Counted from the first letter of the stretch, positions 22,509 through 30,004 are shown. The stretch: DNA of 33,053 nt from Candidatus Parcubacteria bacterium (GCA_023391075.1 JAEWBQ010000008.1:1-33053), one strand, 5' to 3'. The notes: generated from the sequence alone by a model not told the origin. Translations and numbers: made by a program.

Positions 22509-23924
22509 ATGGCTTCTAAATTACCAACCGTTGCAATCATTGGCCAAGCGAACGTCGGCAAGAGTTCGCTTTTTAATCGTATGGTCCGCGCCCAGCAGGC
22601 CATCGTCGCCCGTGAAGCCGGTACGACCCGTGACAATGTCCTGGGCCGCGTTGAACACCAATACCACCAGTTCTGGCTCGTCGATACTGCCGGCCTCAAG
22701 GACCCGAACGACGAGTTCGAAGCCAGCATCCAGGAACAGATCACCGAAGCCGCCGACGCCGCTGACGTCATCCTGGTCGTCGTCGACAGCACCCAGTACG
22801 TCTCAGATCAAGACCGTTTCGTCGCCAAAAAGGCCCTGAAGAGCAAGAAACCAGTTATCCTGATCCTCAACAAAGACGACCTCAAGGGCAACCTGCCACC
22901 AGACGAATTCAAACGCCTTGGCATCAAGACTATCCTGCGTACCAGCGCCGAGCATAACCGCGGTATCACCGAGGTCCTTGACGAAATCGTCGCTCACATC
23001 CCAGCCAAAAGCGAGGAGGCACCCGACGAAGTCCTGCGCATCGCCCTGATCGGCCGCCCGAACGTCGGCAAATCAAACCTCTTCAATACGCTCGCCGGCA
23101 AGCAGCAGGCGCTCGTCGCCAATATCGCTGGCACCACTCGCGACGTCAACCGCGTCGCCCTGCGCTACGGCGGCCGTGACATCGAACTGCTCGACACCGC
23201 GGGTATGCGTAAGCCTGGCAAACAAGAGGTCGGCATCGAGAAATTCTCCGTCCTGCGCACCCTGCAGGCCATCGAGGAAGCTGACGTCTGTTTCCTCCTT
23301 ATGGATGTCAACGAACTCAACACTCAGCTCGACCAGCGTCTGGCCGGCATCATCGACGAAGCGGGCAAGGGCCTCGGCCTCGTTGTCAGTAAGTGGGACA
23401 GCGTCATCGATAAGGACGCCTACACCCGCGACGCCCTGGCGCCAAGCATTTCCCGCACCTTCGACTTCATCCCATGGGCACCGTTAATTTTCACCAGTAG
23501 CGTCACCGGCCAAAACGTCACCAAACTCTTCGACCTAGCACTCGATATCGATGCCCGCCGTAAGCAGACCACCAAGACCCGCGTCCTCAACGACCTGCTC
23601 CAGACGGCCGTCCAAAAACATCCGCCAGCTGGCCTCAAAAACACCCACCCGAAGCTGCGCTACATGGTCCAGACCGACACGACGCCGCCGTGGTTCGTGA
23701 TTTACGGCAGCAACCTGAAGTTCATCCACTGGTCGTATAAGCGCTATCTAGAGCGCCTACTGCGCGAAACCTACAACTACGCCGGCACGCCGATCAAGCT
23801 CAGCTTCCGCGACGAGAAGCAGATCAAAGCCAACAAAGAGCGTATCGCTCAGGGCAAAGCTCCGGTCACCAAAGCCTACAAACAAGCCAAAGAAGCCGAA
23901 AAGCGCGACAAAGACGCAAAATAA
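22509..23924 (+). CDS. der: ribosome assembly GTPase Der (EngA)
   Basis: 471 residues. Two tandem GTPase domains are followed by a KH-like domain, the unique Der layout; it acts in maturation of the 50S subunit. Domain 1: P-loop GQANVGKSS (12-20), DTAGL, NKDD. Domain 2: P-loop GRPNVGKSN (182-190), DTAGMR, and a G4 motif written SKWD (294-297) where most Der proteins have NKWD. The KH-like part includes PPWFVIYGSNLKFIHWSYKRYLE, and the tail is Lys-rich. The start is supported by TATAAT 11 nt upstream and the conserved N-terminus. A bidirectional terminator follows the stop. Confidence 0.96.
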   Translation: MASKLPTVAIIGQANVGKSSLFNRMVRAQQAIVAREAGTTRDNVLGRVEHQYHQFWLVDTAGLKDPNDEFEASIQEQITEAADAADVILVVVDSTQYVSDQDRFVAKKALKSKKPVILILNKDDLKGNLPPDEFKRLGIKTILRTSAEHNRGITEVLDEIVAHIPAKSEEAPDEVLRIALIGRPNVGKSNLFNTLAGKQQALVANIAGTTRDVNRVALRYGGRDIELLDTAGMRKPGKQEVGIEKFSVLRTLQAIEEADVCFLLMDVNELNTQLDQRLAGIIDEAGKGLGLVVSKWDSVIDKDAYTRDALAPSISRTFDFIPWAPLIFTSSVTGQNVTKLFDLALDIDARRKQTTKTRVLNDLLQTAVQKHPPAGLKNTHPKLRYMVQTDTTPPWFVIYGSNLKFIHWSYKRYLERLLRETYNYAGTPIKLSFRDEKQIKANKERIAQGKAPVTKAYKQAKEAEKRDKDAK

Positions 23925-23930
23925 TCTACT

Positions 23931-23963
23931 CAAAATACCGCATCCATCGAATGCGGTATTTTG
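23931..23963. terminator. bidirectional terminator between der and the transglutaminase-like gene
   Basis: CAAAATACCGCAT (23931-23943) and ATGCGGTATTTTG (23951-23963) form a perfect 13-bp stem with a 7-nt loop, ending in T runs on both strands. It serves the convergent genes on each side. Confidence 0.93.
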
Positions 23964-23978
23964 TTTATTACACCTCAG

Positions 23979-26900
23979 CTACTGCCGAGTCTTATCGACA
24001 AGCTTACTGGCACGCAGTAAGCGTTTTGTGGCGCGCCGTTCAGCGGGACGCAGCGTCGGATTAGCTAGTGACTCATGGATCGCCTCGTGCGATTCCGTCG
24101 ACAAACCCCCCACCGGCACTAGTCGGCTTAGTCGTTCCGCCACCGCGCCGTGCGTGTCGAACGGCAGGGTCGTTGCCCAGTCTCGATCGGCCCGCAAAAC
24201 CGGTGCACCATAGAGCGATGACTCCATGACATCCATAGCCCGGGGCGCATGCTTACCGCGGATAGCCACCTGCAGGCGGAGCTCAAGTGCACGCTGCAGC
24301 AGATCCCGGCGTCGGCGTATGCCCAGCATCAACGCACCAAGTACGGCCATGCCAGTCAGCGCCACCTCGCCAGTCCCCGATGGAGCGGAGGGCGCTTCTT
24401 GCGCCTTTGATGCCGGCTTGAGCGCATCTTCCGACACATTGCCGCTCGTTGGAGTCGGGTCGATCTTCTTACCATTTACGTCTACTAACCAGGCGTGTGA
24501 TTCACGCTGCGTAAGTTGGCCGTCGCCATTATCATGGAACCCTTGGGCCTGATTGACGAGGCCTGGTCCGTCAGCAGTAGCAAACAGGTAGGCGGCGCTC
24601 GCTAAATTACAGTTGAGCGAATGGAGCCGTTCGATCTCCTGTGCCAGCTGGTCCATTTGGCCGTAAGCATCATCTGTTGCAGGGAGATTGAGCTTGGTAC
24701 CGCTGTCAGCCAAGGGAGTGAAGCTGTACGTCTTGCCGTCACGTATCGCAGCCAGCACCTCGCTATCCGATGCGCCCGGTGATAAGCCGAGGGCCGCCTT
24801 GGCATCCTGCGCGAGTCGCTTACGAGCAGCTGCCATCGCCGCCATATCGTCAGAATGGACTAATTCACCGGGTTTTATGGGGGCGTAAATTGAAGGGTAT
24901 TGCAGCGGACCAGCAAAATGCGATCGGGCAGGCGTCTCAGGAGTCAGCCAATACTTCAGCTGTGGCGTCTTGATGCCGGTATTCCACATCGCATCAATAT
25001 CGGCCTCCGAAAGAGATATAGTGTATAAACCCGTCACCGTCGATTTAGCCACTTCTCGAGGCTTAAGCATGCGTGAGGGGTCATTTGCATCGACAATCAC
25101 AGCACCCGCTACGCCGGTACCCTCGTGCACAGGCAAGTCAGTCATGCCCGACTTGACGTACGGGGAGGTAACAATAAATTCAGCCGACATATCGAGCTGC
25201 TTGATCAGTTCGTCAGAGGGTGCCGTAATGAACGCATAGCCCTCTCCGTCTTTCGTGGCGTCGTTAAGCGGCGGCTCGGTGCGTTCGAAATGAAAGTCAT
25301 TACCAAGAACAGAGGCCTTGTCAAACACCTCTCCATACCAATAGCCTTCGGATGTCCGGCCTTTCGGCGAGGTGACGGTATAGATGGTCTGGTTTGCCTT
25401 CAGATCGACATCGCCCATAAATGACTGGTCGAAATTGTCTCGGTAATACGATGGAGGTGGAGTTTGCAGGGAATTCGCCAGCCATTCCGTCTTGGGCCAG
25501 TCGGCAGTCGAGCCGATGACCGCATGCAGCGTATCTGATCCTACGACGTCATACAGCCAGTCAAGCGCCTGGGTGGACAATTCAAATTCAATATCATCTA
25601 ACTCGTTGACCGATTGCGAAAACATGGCTTCCACAGGATGAGCGTGTGCATACCAGGCATCACATTCATGATCTGCAGTCTGGTAAGTGTCGTGTGTCGC
25701 CGTCATCGGCTCAGCCTTCATCATCGCCCCGTAACTTGGAACTGATTCTTTGCAAAGTTCGATCTGCTGATGATATAACATCGTTTCAAGCGCATCTGCG
25801 CCGACTGCCACGCCGCCCCCCAGGGCCATTGCACCCAAGTACAGGCCAGCCGCGCCTAGCGTCGCCTTGACACGAGAACGCACGCCATACTCAATCGTAC
25901 GCGATAGCTTAGTACGAAGGCGTAGCCGATACACTTGCTCGCTCGTCATCCGCTGGAAGAATGTCTCCTCGCTGCTGCGCATATCCAGGTCAACCTGGTG
26001 CAGGCCGCCATGCGCCGATCGGCGCTCATCTTCCTGATGAGCCAGCAGGTAAATCGCCGTAGTGAGCCGCTGGCGGCGTGCAGCCATATGTTCATCATCG
26101 GTGTCGCACTGCTCAATCAGCTCATCGAGTGTCTCGACCCCGCACAGCCGAAGCAAATCGGCTGCCTCATGATCCTGATTCATGACACCCGTTTGTGTAT
26201 CGAGTGATTGCCCGAGGATATTCAACCGGCCCCGCTCGATATGTACCGTCCGATATACACGCTGACGGTTTGGATTACCATACATATCCCTTGCAATATG
26301 CGTTTCGTCGCCAATATGTTCATCCAGACTACGAGATAGACTCAAGTGGGCTTGCCGCACCAGCTCGGTCATGCCGCCTTGCGGATGGGCTAAATAACTA
26401 TCATAGGCAGCCCGGAGTTGCTGGTCGTCCGACGCGTCGATCAGTTCGCCGAGCAGCCGAGTATCACCGGTTGAGCGCAGCGTCTCTAGCAAGGCGTCAA
26501 TCTGATCAGGTGTTGCAAGGAGCACAGCATCATCGGTCTTTAGGTCATTTACAGACAGACGAGTATTCTTGTGCTCCGCCATCCACGTCACGCCAGAGGT
26601 AATTGTCCCGTATGTCTCCGGCTCAGCCTGCGACAGCAGCGTCTCATCTATCCAGTCCGCGCCAATCGCAAGGCGGGTGATTGCATATTCACGAGCGGCA
26701 GCGTTAAGCTGTGCCAATCGACGGACCGTATCACGTCCCGCATCAGCCTCCTCGGCGCCATACCACCGCAACGTCAGACTGGCGTCTTTCTTCGAGCCAC
26801 TCCGGACGATATCTATTGGCTCGCCTAGCGCCGAACGCACCATGTCTTGCAGCGCATCGGCCCGCTTAACTCGCTGTCGTTCCACCAGCCGTCCAGCTCC

Positions 26901-27131
26901 ATACACCATCCCAACGCCGACCGCTCCCAGTGCACCGATAGCAGGGGCTGCAAAGATCTCATGATTCCCGGCGGTCAGTCCAACCGTCGCTCCCTCGACA
27001 AGCAACAACGAGCCACGAGAAAGCGACGCTTGAAAGCCACGACGAAAACGACGGCGTCCATCCACCGGATCACCGGTTTGCTCAATTATTTGCAGCGCAT
27101 CAATCGTTTCGGTTGAGGAGTGCTTTTTCAT
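23979..27131 (-). CDS. large membrane protein with transglutaminase-like domain
   Basis: 1050 residues. A hydrophobic segment near 40-80 and one near 425-447 (LGAAGLYLGAMALGGGVAVG) frame a cytoplasmic-looking helical region; a long outer region (448-920) follows, then a last membrane helix (about 920-942, VALTGMAVLGALMLGI) with a basic stop-transfer RRRR and a 105-residue tail. Near the end of the outer region a transglutaminase-like triad can be read: C841 (LHSLNCNLASAAYLF), H879 (ESHAWLVD) and D891 (KIDPTP), with normal C-to-H and H-to-D spacing. Just before the His lies an EF-hand-like loop, DNGDGQLTQRE. Transglutaminase-fold domains on the outside of bacterial membranes act as proteases or crosslinkers. 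The rest of the protein is unrecognised. TTGACT, 17 nt, TATTTT ends 7 nt before the ATG. Confidence 0.8.
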   Translation of the reverse strand: MKKHSSTETIDALQIIEQTGDPVDGRRRFRRGFQASLSRGSLLLVEGATVGLTAGNHEIFAAPAIGALGAVGVGMVYGAGRLVERQRVKRADALQDMVRSALGEPIDIVRSGSKKDASLTLRWYGAEEADAGRDTVRRLAQLNAAAREYAITRLAIGADWIDETLLSQAEPETYGTITSGVTWMAEHKNTRLSVNDLKTDDAVLLATPDQIDALLETLRSTGDTRLLGELIDASDDQQLRAAYDSYLAHPQGGMTELVRQAHLSLSRSLDEHIGDETHIARDMYGNPNRQRVYRTVHIERGRLNILGQSLDTQTGVMNQDHEAADLLRLCGVETLDELIEQCDTDDEHMAARRQRLTTAIYLLAHQEDERRSAHGGLHQVDLDMRSSEETFFQRMTSEQVYRLRLRTKLSRTIEYGVRSRVKATLGAAGLYLGAMALGGGVAVGADALETMLYHQQIELCKESVPSYGAMMKAEPMTATHDTYQTADHECDAWYAHAHPVEAMFSQSVNELDDIEFELSTQALDWLYDVVGSDTLHAVIGSTADWPKTEWLANSLQTPPPSYYRDNFDQSFMGDVDLKANQTIYTVTSPKGRTSEGYWYGEVFDKASVLGNDFHFERTEPPLNDATKDGEGYAFITAPSDELIKQLDMSAEFIVTSPYVKSGMTDLPVHEGTGVAGAVIVDANDPSRMLKPREVAKSTVTGLYTISLSEADIDAMWNTGIKTPQLKYWLTPETPARSHFAGPLQYPSIYAPIKPGELVHSDDMAAMAAARKRLAQDAKAALGLSPGASDSEVLAAIRDGKTYSFTPLADSGTKLNLPATDDAYGQMDQLAQEIERLHSLNCNLASAAYLFATADGPGLVNQAQGFHDNGDGQLTQRESHAWLVDVNGKKIDPTPTSGNVSEDALKPASKAQEAPSAPSGTGEVALTGMAVLGALMLGIRRRRDLLQRALELRLQVAIRGKHAPRAMDVMESSLYGAPVLRADRDWATTLPFDTHGAVAERLSRLVPVGGLSTESHEAIHESLANPTLRPAERRATKRLLRASKLVDKTRQ

Positions 27132-27138
27132 TTAATAT

Positions 27139-27167
27139 AAAATAACACATTTGCACTGTTTAGTCAA
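27139..27167 (-). promoter_or_regulatory. promoter of the transglutaminase-like gene
   Basis: On the minus strand TTGACT (27167-27162), 17-nt spacer, TATTTT (27144-27139), ending 7 nt before the ATG at 27131, so the mRNA should be leaderless. The -35 follows directly on the tail of the upstream gene's terminator. Confidence 0.65.
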
Positions 27168-27173
27168 CTTAAA

Positions 27174-27207
27174 CTGCCCCTGTGCTTCTAGAGAAACACA
27201 GGGGCAG
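27174..27207 (-). terminator. terminator of the four-helix membrane protein gene
   Basis: CTGCCCCTGTG (27174-27184) pairs with CACAGGGGCAG (27197-27207); on the minus strand it is followed by TTTAAGTT, which runs into the -35 of the next gene. Confidence 0.8.
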
Positions 27208-27234
27208 AGTGGCAGGCGAACGCCGCGACCGGCA

Positions 27235-27792
27235 TCACCCTGGCAGGTACATCAAAACGGACGAGCCACATACGGCGAGAATACTCGTCAGACCAAAGGC
27301 TGTACCGGCCGCCCTCCATAGATCACTCGGCAGGGGACGGGGTGGCATCGCAGTACGTATCAGCCGACGAAGCCGCATTCTTGCCCCGTGTGGCACTAGT
27401 TTGATTACTATGGCCTTTAAGACAATGGTTGCGGCCGTCTGAGCCTTCGACGTTCGCCTTGACGTCAAGATAGCTTTGTTGCCCATCAGTTCCGTGCGCT
27501 CCTCTTGCTGCGCCAGGCTTTCGCTCCGGGCGTTAAGGCGCCAGCTCGCAGCAAGCCCAAGACAGCCAAGCATCAGCACCAGGAAACCCCAGAACTGACC
27601 GTGCCTGACAAGGTGCATGTCTGCCGCCCACGCAAGCACCGTGAAGCAAAACGACAGCAGCGCCGTCGTCAGGGCCGGCTTGCCAACCCGACGCGCCTTC
27701 AGGCTGTCCATCTTGCCCTTGCTCCACTCCGAGAGCACGAAGATACCCACCGCACTCGCAATGATCATCACGCAGACGCAAATACCAAGCAT
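27235..27792 (-). CDS. hypothetical four-helix membrane protein (accessory, SD-led)
   Basis: 185 residues, not recognised. Four hydrophobic segments are visible: about 3-20, 40-58, 68-84 and 163-182. A long basic cytoplasmic-type stretch between the third and fourth (LTSRRTSKAQ and ARMRLRRLIRTAM) would give both termini the same side. AGGGGTG lies about 7 nt before the start. It has a promoter with a leader of about 100 nt and its own terminator, so it is a self-contained unit. Codons are strongly G/C-ending. No function is proposed. Confidence 0.68.
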   Translation of the reverse strand: MLGICVCVMIIASAVGIFVLSEWSKGKMDSLKARRVGKPALTTALLSFCFTVLAWAADMHLVRHGQFWGFLVLMLGCLGLAASWRLNARSESLAQQEERTELMGNKAILTSRRTSKAQTAATIVLKAIVIKLVPHGARMRLRRLIRTAMPPRPLPSDLWRAAGTAFGLTSILAVCGSSVLMYLPG

Positions 27793-27866
27793 GTTTCACC
27801 CCTAAAGCCGCAGCAATGCGACATAGTCGTTGTGTACGTTAACCACTCTATCTTGCGGTTTACAAG

Positions 27867-27907
27867 ATTCATTGGGTATTACACCATACAATTATCATAA
27901 TTTCAAC
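27867..27907 (-). promoter_or_regulatory. promoter of the four-helix membrane protein gene
   Basis: On the minus strand TTGAAA, 17-nt spacer, TGTAAT; end positions approximate. It predicts a leader of roughly 75-100 nt. Confidence 0.5.
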
Positions 27908-27915
27908 ATGACGAT

Positions 27916-27943
27916 GCCCTGCGCCTCCGAAGAGACGCAGGGC
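27916..27943 (-). terminator. probable terminator after the 77-residue membrane protein gene
   Basis: GCCCTGCG (27916-27923) pairs with CGCAGGGC (27936-27943). The minus-strand exit is not a good T run, so termination may be weak. Confidence 0.45.
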
Positions 27944-27948
27944 GAATG

Positions 27949-28182
27949 TCACATCCAGGAGCCCATGGAGCCGTCAGGCCCTGAGGAACGGGGCGTAATG
28001 TCTTCAGGGCCGAGCTCGTCCGTATCGGAAGTGCGAGCAGGAGGGTTACGCCACTGCCGCGCCTGCCGTCCGAACACGACCAGCAGCACGAACACCGCCA
28101 CCACGACAATCGACCAGATTGCCACTTCCGACAGGTGCGTGAACAACCATCCGAAAAACGAAAGAACCGAATTCATATTCAT
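27949..28182 (-). CDS. hypothetical single-pass membrane protein, 77 residues
   Basis: Not recognised. One membrane helix (about 19-38, VAIWSIVVVAVFVLLVVFG) follows a short N-terminus and precedes an Arg-containing, then acidic and Pro/Ser-rich tail (DELGPEDITPRSSGPDG). AAGGTG lies 5 nt before the ATG. An overlapping frame at 27903-28109 gives a Cys/Arg-rich 68-residue product with no such site and is rejected. Its promoter overlaps that of the divergent pth gene. Confidence 0.6.
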   Translation of the reverse strand: MNMNSVLSFFGWLFTHLSEVAIWSIVVVAVFVLLVVFGRQARQWRNPPARTSDTDELGPEDITPRSSGPDGSMGSWM

Positions 28183-28218
28183 TACTTCACCTTACCGTGC
28201 GAGGATGATGACTTTCAT

Positions 28219-28247
28219 GTTTTACCATATTTCCAATACTATCGCAA
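28219..28247 (-). promoter_or_regulatory. promoter of the 77-residue membrane protein gene
   Basis: On the minus strand TTGCGA (28247-28242), 17-nt spacer, TAAAAC (28224-28219) with TGG just upstream of the -10. The -35 lies only 6 nt from the -10 of divergent pth. Confidence 0.5.
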
Positions 28248-28252
28248 CAAGG

Positions 28253-28258
28253 TATAGT
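28253..28258 (+). promoter_or_regulatory. -10 element of pth (leaderless type)
   Basis: TATAGT ends 7 nt before position 28266, the codon that aligns with the initiator Met of Pth. Confidence 0.5.
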
Positions 28259-28265
28259 AAAGAGA

Positions 28266-28832
28266 AAGAAACTGATTTTCGCCCAAGGCAATCCTGGCTC
28301 TGATTACACGCAAACCCGCCACAATGTCGGTTGGCAGATTCTCGATGCCTTCGCGCGGCAGCAGGGGAGTGATTTCGCACCTAAGCCCAAGTTCTTCGCC
28401 GATATCGCCGAAGCGTCGGTCGCCGGCGAAAAAATCCTCCTCGTCAAGCCGCAGACCTTCTACAACGAAACCGGCCGCAGCGCGCGAGCGATAGTTGATT
28501 TTTACAAACTAACACCTGCAGATATCCTGGTCCTCCACGATGAACTCGCGCTGCCGCTCGGCACCATCCGTGTGCGCGAAAAGGGTAGCGACGCAGGTAA
28601 CAACGGTATCAAATCACTTAACGCCCATTTAGGCCAGGACTACACCCGGCTACGCATCGGCGTTGCCAACGATCAATTTGACCGTATCGGCGCCTTCGAC
28701 TTTGTATTAGGAAAATTTTCGGCAGATGAGCGCGCAGCGCTCGAGAACTCTATTATCCCCAAAGCAACCGAGCTCATCGAGTACTTTTGTCGCGGTGAAC
28801 TACAGCTCACCAGTCATAATCTCGACAAATAA
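28266..28832 (+). CDS. pth: peptidyl-tRNA hydrolase lacking a canonical start codon
   Basis: Releases stalled peptides from peptidyl-tRNA; normally essential. The frame encodes a complete Pth: KLIFAQGNPG, TRHNVGW, FYNETG, HDELALP and GNNGIKS are all present, with catalytic H19, N9, N67, D92 and N113 when the first residue is placed at 28266. The total of 188 residues is the usual size. No ATG, GTG or TTG occurs in frame between the upstream stop (28209) and the GNPG motif; the codon at the initiator position is AAG. Other possible starts are CTG 28272, ATT 28275 or ATA 28254. An ATG further in (28572) would remove the active site. Either an unusual start codon is used or a base is wrong in the sequence. 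Confidence 0.9.
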   Translation, partial: KKLIFAQGNPGSDYTQTRHNVGWQILDAFARQQGSDFAPKPKFFADIAEASVAGEKILLVKPQTFYNETGRSARAIVDFYKLTPADILVLHDELALPLGTIRVREKGSDAGNNGIKSLNAHLGQDYTRLRIGVANDQFDRIGAFDFVLGKFSADERAALENSIIPKATELIEYFCRGELQLTSHNLDK

Positions 28833-28851
28833 AAAACACCCGTCATGGGTG
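28831..28851 (-). terminator. small minus-strand terminator at the end of pth
   Basis: CACCC/GGGTG hairpin (28837-28841 with 28847-28851) with six A on the plus strand, that is a T6 exit for minus-strand transcripts coming from 28904-29167. Confidence 0.6.
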
Positions 28852-28856
28852 CGAGC

Positions 28857-28897
28857 GGGTAGTGGCGAGAAACTCTAAAGATTCCTCGCCACTACCC
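28857..28897 (-). terminator. main terminator of the 87-residue membrane protein gene
   Basis: A 13-bp perfect stem, GGGTAGTGGCGAG (28857-28869) with CTCGCCACTACCC (28885-28897). The T-rich exit is supplied by the following small hairpin, giving a double terminator. Confidence 0.7.
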
Positions 28898-28903
28898 ATG
28901 TTG

Positions 28904-29167
28904 CTACCTCTTGTCCGCGAACGCCGCCACGAGCAGCACGATGATCGCGCCTACGGAGGCGATCCACCACCAGTCCTGGACGAACGCGAACCATGCCAGC
29001 CATCGTCCCATCGGCACGAGGGTCACTGCCATTGCCGTGAACAGTGCCACCGCGCCAGCCGAAGCGACGAATCGCCAGCGACGGCTTCCGATGGCCGGTA
29101 TTGCGAGGAACATGAGTAGTAGCAGAGCCGTCAGCTCCACCCCTTGGAGAATCTGAGTATCGTTCAT
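28904..29167 (-). CDS. hypothetical three-helix membrane protein, 87 residues
   Basis: Not recognised. Three hydrophobic segments (about 10-27, 33-52 and 64-83) with short Arg-containing turns (SRRWRF) and aromatic-rich sequence around WLAWFAFVQDWWW; it ends in ADKR. AAGGA with GGA lies upstream of the ATG. It has its own promoter and double terminator and is another self-contained small unit. It sits between pth and the ZIP gene, whose 3' end meets its promoter. Confidence 0.65.
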   Translation of the reverse strand: MNDTQILQGVELTALLLLMFLAIPAIGSRRWRFVASAGAVALFTAMAVTLVPMGRWLAWFAFVQDWWWIASVGAIIVLLVAAFADKR

Positions 29168-29201
29168 GATCTTCCATCCTTCAATCTAGGAAACTGTCGA
29201 G

Positions 29202-29231
29202 CAACGAGTATGATTATACTACTTTTTTGAC
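29202..29231 (-). promoter_or_regulatory. promoter of the 87-residue membrane protein gene
   Basis: On the minus strand TTGCAT, 16-nt spacer, TATAAT; leader of roughly 40 nt with AAGGA before the start. End positions are approximate. Confidence 0.65.
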
Positions 29232-29243
29232 AGTATGCAAAAG

Positions 29244-29996
29244 TTACACGCCAAGTAGCGTCACGAGTGTTCCGACGATCACGAGTCCCAGTACGAGCAT
29301 GCCAGCCTGGATCGTACCAATCCGCCGCGGCTGCTCATGGATATCAGGGATAATGTCGCTCGCCGCCACATAAATAAAAAACCCAGCGGTCATCGCGAGC
29401 AGCGGGCCGGTCGGCAGCGTGGCATCGCTCCCCAGGAAATACACCAGTACCGCCGTTACGATGGTGGCGACAATCGTCATAAGGTTCACCAGCAGCACCT
29501 TGCGGTCACCCCATCCGCGCGACATCAGCAGCGCAAAGGTGCCGAGCTCTTTCGGAATTTCATGCGCACTCACCGCCAAGGTCGTAATGATACCCGTCGG
29601 CACACTCACCAGGAACGCCGCCGCGATAGCCAGCCCGTCAATCGCGTTATGTAGCAGGTCGCCAATCACAATCATGCGGCGCTGCCAGACAGTCTGCGGG
29701 TGGTCGCCCTCGTCGTGCTCGTGATGATGGTGAAACCAGCTCGCTAACCGCTCCAGTACGAAGAACAGCGTAAATCCTGCCAGCACCCAGGCGAGTAGCT
29801 GACGCATCTCACCGAGCTTGAACGCCTCGGGCATCAAGTCGAAAAACGCCGCCGCCAGCAGCGCACCAGCCCCAAACGGCAAGGTCAACATAACGGCGCG
29901 CTCTCGCCATTTCTTCGCCTGCAGCAGCAACACGCCGCCAATAAACGAAAGGAGGCTGCCAGCGATAATCACCGCAATCATTACAAGAAGTGTCAT
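29244..29996 (-). CDS. ZIP family metal transporter
   Basis: 250 residues, seven to eight membrane helices; moves zinc or related divalent metals. The core metal site is LLHNAIDGLAIAAAF (H116, N117, D120) and SAHEIPKELGTF (H145, E146, E150), the ZIP TM4/TM5 signature. The cytoplasmic loop between TM3 and TM4 has the expected His-rich run HHHHEHDEGDH (89-99). The start MTLLVM at 29996 is chosen because TACAAT (30010-30005) ends 8 nt before it; the upstream ATG at 30014 overlaps that hexamer. In a host-dependent bacterium with little biosynthesis, metal uptake is a natural role, but the direction and metal are not shown. Confidence 0.93.
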   Translation of the reverse strand: MTLLVMIAVIIAGSLLSFIGGVLLLQAKKWRERAVMLTLPFGAGALLAAAFFDLMPEAFKLGEMRQLLAWVLAGFTLFFVLERLASWFHHHHEHDEGDHPQTVWQRRMIVIGDLLHNAIDGLAIAAAFLVSVPTGIITTLAVSAHEIPKELGTFALLMSRGWGDRKVLLVNLMTIVATIVTAVLVYFLGSDATLPTGPLLAMTAGFFIYVAASDIIPDIHEQPRRIGTIQAGMLVLGLVIVGTLVTLLGV

Positions 29997-30004
29997 GTGC
30001 TTGT

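Noticed and set aside
27903..28109. 68-codon minus-strand frame rich in Cys and Arg
   Set aside because: It overlaps the 77-residue frame, which has a Shine-Dalgarno and a clean membrane helix; this one has neither.
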